Assembly (NCBI RefSeq): GCF_900774055.1
Contig: NZ_CAAGSW010000001.1
Span: 1 to 39,796, forward strand
Reading direction: 5' to 3'
Length of the DNA: 39,796 nucleotides
Origin: Methanococcoides sp. AM1
GTDB lineage: Archaea; Halobacteriota; Methanosarcinia; Methanosarcinales; Methanosarcinaceae
How positions within the stretch are numbered: position 1 is the stretch's first letter; each line of letters starts with the position of its first letter. The translations under genes were made by a program, and so were the position numbers. The notes under the pieces were generated by a model. The model was not told the DNA's origin. It was given only the letters and a program-made list of their open reading frames with translations, and ran no database searches. Shown in pieces: positions 34,480 through 39,796 of the stretch.

Positions 34480-35546
34480 TCCCTGAAGATATCGTAGAAA
34501 GAGCATACATGGGTACCACTACCAAAGAAGATGCTCTTAAATTACTGGAAGTGAAACCCTTTGAACTATATGCACTGGCAGACAAGCTAAGATATGAAGC
34601 AGTTGGAAATAACGTCACCTACGTTGTCAACCGTAACATCAATTTCACCGACAGATGTGTCGGAACATGTGGATTCTGTGCATTCAAGGATAAAAAGGGA
34701 TACCTGCTCTCACCTGAACAAATAAGGGAAAAGATTGATGAAGCAATTGCATCAGATGCCACCGAACTGTGTATTCAGGGAGGATTGATGGAGGATGTAA
34801 AACTCGATCTCTACCTGGACATTCTCAGGGCAGTAAAAGAAGACCACCACCACATCCATACTCATTGTTTCTCACCAATGGAAGTTTACCATGCTGCCAC
34901 TTCCAATGGACTGACCATTGAAGAAACCCTGGCTGAACTTAAGAAGAACGGATTGAACACCATGCCAGGGACCGCTGCAGAGATACTGGCAGACCGGGTG
35001 CGCGACATCATCTGCCCGGAAAAGATCACGAGACAGCAGTGGATAGACATAGTAACATCCGCACACCGGGCAGGGATACCCACAACTGCCACGATGATGT
35101 ACGGACATGTAGAAACATGGGAAGAACGCATTGACCACATACTCGCCATCCGTGAGATCCAGAAAAATACCATGGGCTTCACAGAGTTCGTGCCACTTCC
35201 CTTCATGCCTTACAATAACAGGATCGGAGAAGAGATGCTTAAAAACGGCCAGTTCATGACGACAGGAGTGGAAGACCTGAAAGTATATTCACTTGCACGC
35301 ATTTTACTCAATACACATATAGAGAATATTCAGGTAAGCTGGGTAAAACTTGGAAAGAAGCTTGCACAGCTTGCCTTGCTATGCGGTGGCAATGATCTTG
35401 GAGGCACACTAATGGAAGAAAGTATTTCGAGATCAGCAGGTGCATCTAACGGGGAAGTCATCACAGTGGAAGAGCTCGAATGGATCATAAGGGGTGCGGA
35501 AAGGACACCTGTCCAGAGAGACACACTTTACAGGAGCATATTATAA
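34476..35546 (+). CDS. cofH1: FO synthase subunit CofH, copy 1
   Basis: CofH, the other radical SAM half of FO synthase, joins tyrosine to 5-amino-6-ribitylaminouracil; its product goes to CofG. It has 356 residues with cluster ligands C61, C65 and C68 (CVGTCGFC). YGHVETWEERIDHIL and FMPYNNRIGEEML are family segments. ATGA coupling to cofG and TAATG coupling to copy 2 show one polycistronic message. It is clearly paralogous to the next gene. The two copies are intact, and Methanosarcinaceae commonly have both. Confidence 0.94.
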   Translation: MIPEDIVERAYMGTTTKEDALKLLEVKPFELYALADKLRYEAVGNNVTYVVNRNINFTDRCVGTCGFCAFKDKKGYLLSPEQIREKIDEAIASDATELCIQGGLMEDVKLDLYLDILRAVKEDHHHIHTHCFSPMEVYHAATSNGLTIEETLAELKKNGLNTMPGTAAEILADRVRDIICPEKITRQQWIDIVTSAHRAGIPTTATMMYGHVETWEERIDHILAIREIQKNTMGFTEFVPLPFMPYNNRIGEEMLKNGQFMTTGVEDLKVYSLARILLNTHIENIQVSWVKLGKKLAQLALLCGGNDLGGTLMEESISRSAGASNGEVITVEELEWIIRGAERTPVQRDTLYRSIL

Positions 35547-36616
35547 TGACAATTCCCGAAGATATCATTGAACGGGCCTACAAAGGAAGTGCAACAAAAG
35601 AAGATGCACTTAAACTTCTGGATGTAAATCCCTTTGAGCTTTACGCACTGGCAGATGAACTCCGCAAGGAGGCTGTCGGGGATACAGTGACCTATGTCAC
35701 AAACAGGAATGTCTACATCACCAACATGTGCAAAGGAAACTGTGGATTCTGTGCTTTCAGGGAAGGTGAAGGATACATCCTGACCATCGAAGAGATACTT
35801 GAGCAGGTCGGGCAGGCAGAAAAGGCCGGTGCTGTGGAGATCTGCATCCAGGGCGGTTACCTCCCACAACTCGACCTTGAATTTTACAATGAGATCGTAA
35901 AGAGCATACACACCACCTATCCAAATATGACCATACATGGATTCTCCCCAATGGAGATCCATTATGCATCATCCCTTTCAGGAACACCTCTTGAGGATGC
36001 TTTTGCCGAACTGAAAAAGAACGGACTGGGCACACTTACCGGAACATCTGCAGAGATACTTTCGGACCGCGTTCGAAAGATCATATGCGAGGATAAGATA
36101 ACAACCGACCAGTGGATAGAGACAATCAAAGCCTCCCACAGGGTCGGCTTGCGTACCAATGCCACCATAATGTACGGTCATGTGGAAACATGGGAAGAAC
36201 GGTTCGACCATATACTGACAGTGCGTAATATCCAGGAAGAGACCGGAGCATTCACCGAACTGATAACAATGCCTTTCATGCCTTACAACAACCGTGTTGG
36301 TGAGGAGATGCTGAGTTCAGGGAAGTTCATGACCACCGGAACGGAGGATCTCAAACTAATAGCAATTGCAAGAGTTCTGCTCAACAAACAAGTGGACAAC
36401 CTTCAGGCATGCTGGGTCAAGCTCGGCAAGAAGCTTGCACAGGTAGCTTTATCCTGTGGCGCAAATGATCTGGGAGGTACACTTATGGAAGACCAGATCA
36501 CTCTTGCATCCGGAGGAGCGAACGGGGAATACCTATCACCGGAAGAACTGGAGTGGATCATCACAAGTGAAGGCCGCAAACCGATGAGAAGGAATGCATT
36601 ATACGAGGAAATCTAA
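35546..36616 (+). CDS. cofH2: FO synthase subunit CofH, copy 2
   Basis: A second intact CofH of 356 residues, similar along its whole length to copy 1. Ligands are C62, C66 and C69 (CKGNCGFC), and YGHVETWEERFDHIL and FMPYNNRVGEEML are conserved. The start ATG shares one base with the copy 1 stop (TAATG). Differences are spread across the protein, so this is an old duplication, not a recent one. Whether the copies differ in substrate, expression or partner is unknown. Confidence 0.93.
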   Translation: MTIPEDIIERAYKGSATKEDALKLLDVNPFELYALADELRKEAVGDTVTYVTNRNVYITNMCKGNCGFCAFREGEGYILTIEEILEQVGQAEKAGAVEICIQGGYLPQLDLEFYNEIVKSIHTTYPNMTIHGFSPMEIHYASSLSGTPLEDAFAELKKNGLGTLTGTSAEILSDRVRKIICEDKITTDQWIETIKASHRVGLRTNATIMYGHVETWEERFDHILTVRNIQEETGAFTELITMPFMPYNNRVGEEMLSSGKFMTTGTEDLKLIAIARVLLNKQVDNLQACWVKLGKKLAQVALSCGANDLGGTLMEDQITLASGGANGEYLSPEELEWIITSEGRKPMRRNALYEEI

Positions 36617-36617
36617 T

Positions 36618-37265
36618 ATGCGGGCAGTGATCCCATATAAGAAAGAGAATGCCAAATCCAGGCTATCTCCGGTACTTTCACAGACAGAACGTGAGGAATT
36701 CGTCGAACTCATGTTAAGGGATGTGGTCAGCTCATTAAACTCCGCAGGGATCACAAAAATAGACATCCTTACCACCTCCAGTGAAGGAGTGCCCGATGAT
36801 CTGGATATAGATCTTATTGTAACCGACCCCGGACTTAATGCATCTATCAACTCATACCTGCAAAATGTTGATGAACCAACCATGATCATCATGGCAGATC
36901 TCCCCCTTGTGAGAAGCAGTCACATCAAAAAAATAGTATCATATCCCGAAGATGTTGTTATAGTTCCCGGGAAAGGTGGTGGTACAAATATACTGTTCAT
37001 CCGGCAACCAAATGATTTTACAGTAAAATACCATGGCTGCAGCTTTATAAGCCATTATGAGATCACAGAAGACCTTGGGAAGAGCATACGGATCTTTGAC
37101 TCATTCCTTGCAAGTATCGATATCGATGAACCTCATGATATTGTAGAGCTACTCTTATACGGAAATGGCCTTTCAAAAGAATATGCTGAAAAAAGATTTT
37201 GTGCCGAGACAGGTAAAGGGCGCGTGAAGATATCATCGCTTTCAAAGCTTTCTGATTTCATCTGA
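36618..37265 (+). CDS. cofC: 2-phospho-L-lactate guanylyltransferase CofC
   Basis: CofC activates 2-phospholactate (or a related three-carbon acid) with GTP for transfer to FO during F420 synthesis. It has 215 residues starting MRAVIPYKKENAKSRLSPVL, which gives the nucleotide-binding N-terminus, and IIMADLPLV is the metal-binding motif of the nucleotidyltransferase fold. VIVPGKGGGTNILFIR is a later conserved stretch. The ATG is two bases after the cofH2 stop. The 3' end overlaps the convergent cutA gene by 24 bases. cofD and cofE are not in the window. Confidence 0.93.
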   Translation: MRAVIPYKKENAKSRLSPVLSQTEREEFVELMLRDVVSSLNSAGITKIDILTTSSEGVPDDLDIDLIVTDPGLNASINSYLQNVDEPTMIIMADLPLVRSSHIKKIVSYPEDVVIVPGKGGGTNILFIRQPNDFTVKYHGCSFISHYEITEDLGKSIRIFDSFLASIDIDEPHDIVELLLYGNGLSKEYAEKRFCAETGKGRVKISSLSKLSDFI

Positions 37266-37556
37266 GATCCAGTGGAGATACTTATTTTCACCATTTATCT
37301 CCCATGAAATTATGCATGGTAGCTCATAGCTGTGAAGCGATACAACGGTTTCTTTAATTTCCTCGAATCTTTCAGAGGTCGTTTTCAACATCAGTGCAAC
37401 TTCATTATCCTCCACCATTTCATCGTTCCACCTATAAATGGAATTTATCGGATAGATATTAGCACATGCGGCAAGCCGCCTTGACACCAGTTCTTTTCCA
37501 AGCATGCGCGCTTCGTCCATATTTCCGGCTGTAATGTAAACTATAATATGTTGCAT
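37242..37556 (-). CDS. cutA: CutA1 family protein
   Basis: A 104-residue CutA1 homologue, a trimeric ferredoxin-like-fold protein linked in bacteria to divalent-metal tolerance and otherwise of uncertain role. Diagnostic pieces are SRRLAACANIYPINSIYRW (about 27-45) and LHSYELPCI (about 74-82). It is transcribed alone and converges with cofC with overlapping 3' ends. The 307-base gap behind it (37557-37863) holds its own promoter region and that of the ferredoxin-GGR pair, with no other gene visible. Confidence 0.93.
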   Translation of the reverse strand: MQHIIVYITAGNMDEARMLGKELVSRRLAACANIYPINSIYRWNDEMVEDNEVALMLKTTSERFEEIKETVVSLHSYELPCIISWEINGENKYLHWISDEIRKL

Positions 37557-37765
37557 AATACAAAATATTGGCAGAGAACATATCTAGATATCGTCTGCTC
37601 ATCTGCAGGTGACATATACTATCGGGCATGAGGAGTCATAATATAACTCAATGTTAACAAACATATGAGAAATATGCAAGACATTAGTCTCGAAGGTTAC
37701 AAATGTTTACAACCGTGTCCAAAAAAGACATATTTTTTCTTATTATTAGCTTCCGAGAAATAATC

Positions 37766-37777
37766 ACATATAAAAAT
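37766..37777 (+). promoter_or_regulatory. TATA box of the ferredoxin-GGR pair
   Basis: ACATATAAAAAT on the plus strand is the best TATA match in the gap. It lies about 90 bases before the ferredoxin ATG, so the mRNA leader would be about 65-70 bases. Confidence 0.45.
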
Positions 37778-37863
37778 TTCCATAAGCCAGTGAGCAACTC
37801 ACGAAACCTATATTATTGTCGAAGTAATAATGGTACATCACATCTGACTATCGGTGATAATGA

Positions 37864-38037
37864 ATGAGCATCATTATAAATAAATATAAATGTGGGTACT
37901 GCGGTGCATGTGTGGGCGTCTGCCCAACTGGAGCATTAGAGCTCATCGAAACATGGATAGAAGTAGACAATAAATGTACAGGATGTGGCATCTGCCAGAA
38001 GATATGCCCACTTGGAGCTATCGAGGTGGACAGATGA
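37864..38037 (+). CDS. Small 2[4Fe-4S] ferredoxin partner of geranylgeranyl reductase
   Basis: A 57-residue ferredoxin with C10, C13, C16 and C20 ([12 protein letters not shown]) and C38, C41, C44 and C48 ([12 protein letters not shown]). GGTGATAATGA precedes the ATG. Its stop overlaps the GGR start (ATGA). In Methanosarcina acetivorans an adjacent small ferredoxin is required with GGR for full lipid saturation, so the same partnership is expected here. It differs from the ferredoxin at 31816 in having a proline after the last cysteine of both motifs. Confidence 0.92.
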   Translation: MSIIINKYKCGYCGACVGVCPTGALELIETWIEVDNKCTGCGICQKICPLGAIEVDR

Positions 38038-39254
38038 AAAAAGAGTATGATCTTATTGTAGTTGGTGCAGGTCCCGGAGGATCCATTGCTGCCAAAACCG
38101 CTGCAAAGGAAGGACTTGACGTACTTTTGATAGAGAAAAGACAGGAGATCGGAGATCCGATCAGATGTGCTGAAGGAGTGGGCAAATACAACCTGAAGCA
38201 ACATATCGAACCTGATCCCAGATGGATATGCGCAGATCTGAAAGGTTCACGCATATTTTCCCCGGATGGAACTGAGATCGAAATGGCAGAAGAGATCGCA
38301 GGAGGAGAGGTTGGATATGTACTTGAAAGAAAGATATTCGACCGGGCACTTGCAAACGAGAGTGCTATTGCCGGGGCAGAAGTGATGGTCAAGACCAGGG
38401 CCACTGACCTTATAATTGAGAATGAGACAGTCTGCGGTATCAAGCTCATGCATATGGGTGAAGAATATGAGGTGCGATCAAAGATCGTCATCGGTGCTGA
38501 CGGAGTGGAATCAAAGGTCGGCCGCTGGGCAGGAATAGACACATCAGTAAAGCCCGCAGACATAGAAACATGTGCACAATATCTGGTATCCAATGCAAAT
38601 ATCGATCAGGAATTCTGTTATTTCTACCTTGGGAATGAGATCGCACCTGCAGGGTACATATGGTTGTTCCCAAAAGGTGGCAACAAAGCCAATGTTGGAA
38701 TTGGAATACTGGGTAGTAAATCCGGTGAAAATAGACCTATTGATCTTTTGAATGAATTTATTGAAAAGAACATGCCTGATGCAAAGATCATCGAAATGGC
38801 AGTCGGAGGAGTACCTGTATCAGGTTCCATGGACAGGACAATTGCCAATGGCCTTATGCTTGTCGGCGATGCCGCCCGACAGTCAGACCCTATCACCGGC
38901 GGAGGTATCATTAATGCCATGGATGCAGGAAAGATCGCCGGAGAAATTGCTGTAAAAGCAATAAAGAAAGGAGATTATTCTACAACTACCTTGCAGGAAT
39001 ACGAAGAACTCTGGAGAGAAACAATTGGCAGGGAGATCGACAACAGCCTGGTAGTCAAGGAAACATTTGTCAATTTCACAGATGACGACCTGAACTCACT
39101 TGCTAACTCGCTCAAGAACGTTAACTTCACAAGCATGAGCCTTATGGACCTCTTACTTGCTCTTTTCAAGGCAAACAAGAAACTTCTCTGGGACCTCAGA
39201 GGACTCTTTAAGGACATTGTTAAGAACGATATTGACTTTAAATATAGATCCTGA
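38034..39254 (+). CDS. Digeranylgeranylglycerophospholipid (geranylgeranyl) reductase
   Basis: A 406-residue FAD enzyme that saturates the isoprenoid chains of archaeal membrane lipids. The FAD motif [18 protein letters not shown] lies at 6-23. RCAEGVG (about 44-50) is the GGR-family signature near the flavin. [20 protein letters not shown] is the C-terminal FAD and substrate loop. The start is ATG 38034; the upstream ATG in the same frame lies inside the ferredoxin gene. A seven-T tract (39262-39268) just after the stop may end transcription. GGR-type enzymes can also act on other polyprenyl groups such as methanophenazine side chains. Confidence 0.9.
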   Translation: MKKEYDLIVVGAGPGGSIAAKTAAKEGLDVLLIEKRQEIGDPIRCAEGVGKYNLKQHIEPDPRWICADLKGSRIFSPDGTEIEMAEEIAGGEVGYVLERKIFDRALANESAIAGAEVMVKTRATDLIIENETVCGIKLMHMGEEYEVRSKIVIGADGVESKVGRWAGIDTSVKPADIETCAQYLVSNANIDQEFCYFYLGNEIAPAGYIWLFPKGGNKANVGIGILGSKSGENRPIDLLNEFIEKNMPDAKIIEMAVGGVPVSGSMDRTIANGLMLVGDAARQSDPITGGGIINAMDAGKIAGEIAVKAIKKGDYSTTTLQEYEELWRETIGREIDNSLVVKETFVNFTDDDLNSLANSLKNVNFTSMSLMDLLLALFKANKKLLWDLRGLFKDIVKNDIDFKYRS

Positions 39255-39261
39255 TCCGACA

Positions 39262-39294
39262 TTTTTTTGTTCCATTCTGAAAATGGATGGAACA
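39262..39294. terminator. T-tract and hairpin between convergent GGR and trkH
   Basis: Seven T (39262-39268) follow the GGR stop on the plus strand. TGTTCCAT (39268-39275) and ATGGAACA (39287-39294) can form an 8-bp stem. The stem comes after the T-tract on the plus strand, so the T-tract alone is the likelier archaeal stop signal. Confidence 0.4.
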
Positions 39295-39309
39295 ATATCT
39301 CATTTTGAA

Positions 39310-39795
39310 TTATTTTCTCCAGAACTCAGGAGTAAGCATAACTATAACAGTGAAAACTTCAAGCCTGCCTATCCACATATTGGCGATCAGCACTAGCTTT
39401 CCAATAGCAGGGACAGTACTGAAGTTTGCCATTGGTCCGACCATATTAAAACCCGGACCTATATTGCCAAGAGTTGCTATGGATGCTGTAACGGAACTGG
39501 TAAGATCCATTCCAAATATTGAAAGGATGGCAGAGCTTATCAAAAATATCAGGAAGTATATCACAACAAAAGAGATAATCGCATGCATGATGTCAACTGG
39601 AACGCTCTTACCATTAAATTTGATAGGCCTCACAGCTTTAGGGTGGATAGCTTTAAAAAGCTCGCTTCGTGCGTATTTCAGCAAAAGGAGAAGACGTACG
39701 ACCTTTATACCACCTGCAGTAGAACCAGCACAACCACCAATGAACATCATCGCCAGTAAAACAACCTTCCCCGAATCTGTCCACAAGTTGAAGTC
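39310..39795 (-). CDS. trkH: Trk-type potassium uptake protein TrkH, partial (N-terminus beyond window)
   Basis: The last 161 residues of a TrkH/KtrB-type K+ transporter subunit; the frame is open to the right edge, so the start lies outside. GGCAGSTAGGIKVVR near the visible beginning is the hallmark just after the third pore region, and the TLGNIGPGFNMVG segment is the fourth selectivity-filter loop. At least three membrane helices are visible, ending LTPEFWRK. The usual partner TrkA is not in the window. Confidence 0.9.
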   Translation of the reverse strand, partial: DFNLWTDSGKVVLLAMMFIGGCAGSTAGGIKVVRLLLLLKYARSELFKAIHPKAVRPIKFNGKSVPVDIMHAIISFVVIYFLIFLISSAILSIFGMDLTSSVTASIATLGNIGPGFNMVGPMANFSTVPAIGKLVLIANMWIGRLEVFTVIVMLTPEFWRK

Positions 39796-39796
39796 A

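Overview
The window reads as chromosomal DNA of a methylotrophic, cytochrome-type methanogen of the family Methanosarcinaceae. The evidence is a complete fpoA-O cluster for the membrane-bound F420H2 dehydrogenase, coenzyme F420 genes with a duplicated cofH, MptN (which makes tetrahydrosarcinapterin), a methanogenesis marker 2 protein, archaeosine genes, and archaeal TATA promoters and GGTGA-type ribosome binding sites. A Methanococcoides- or Methanolobus-like marine organism fits best; that genus-level guess is inference.

Layout. Positions 1-2.2 kb hold a partial RNase HIII gene, a tRNA-Thr(GGU), a chorismate lyase-like gene and a DUF5611 gene. Positions 2.2-5.5 kb hold a radical SAM enzyme of unknown substrate, a small unknown protein, and an operon of nifB followed by methanogenesis marker 2. 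Positions 5.5-7.9 kb hold the preQ0/archaeosine operon queC-DUF366-queE-queD behind a promoter carrying an inverted-repeat operator candidate. Positions 8.0-11.1 kb are accessory in character: a 50-residue zinc-knuckle protein, a decayed PKD-domain remnant with its own copy of a promoter, and a 796-residue secreted protein built of five 120-residue repeats. Positions 11.3-16.3 kb hold alanine dehydrogenase, mptN, and a plus-strand run of pth2, a transglutaminase-like gene and truD. Positions 16.4-20.0 kb hold a Trm112-like/membrane protein/pyrG operon and a nucleoside-recognition membrane protein. Positions 20.0-30.4 kb are the fpo operon in the order A,B,C,D,H,I,J(N),J(C),K,L,M,N,O, read on the minus strand. 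Positions 30.5-31.5 kb hold a zinc-ribbon protein and a DUF22 protein. Positions 31.8-39.3 kb hold a ferredoxin/phytoene-desaturase-like pair, the cofG-cofH1-cofH2-cofC operon, cutA, and a ferredoxin/geranylgeranyl-reductase pair. A TrkH gene runs off the right edge.

How it fits together. Much of the window makes or uses methanogen cofactors. cofGHC build the deazaflavin F420 that Fpo oxidises to drive proton export. Chorismate lyase and MptN serve the methanopterin/sarcinapterin branch. NifB makes an Fe-S-carbide precursor and is paired with a methanogenesis marker. queCDE feed tRNA archaeosine. Two ferredoxin+FAD enzyme pairs flank the cof operon, and one of them is the lipid-saturating GGR pair. 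Six radical SAM enzymes occur in 40 kb. No CRISPR array, insertion sequence, prophage or rRNA was seen. The least ordinary items are the PKD remnant with duplicated promoter, the second ferredoxin-FAD pair, the nifB-marker 2 pair, and the repeat operators in front of queC and fpoA.
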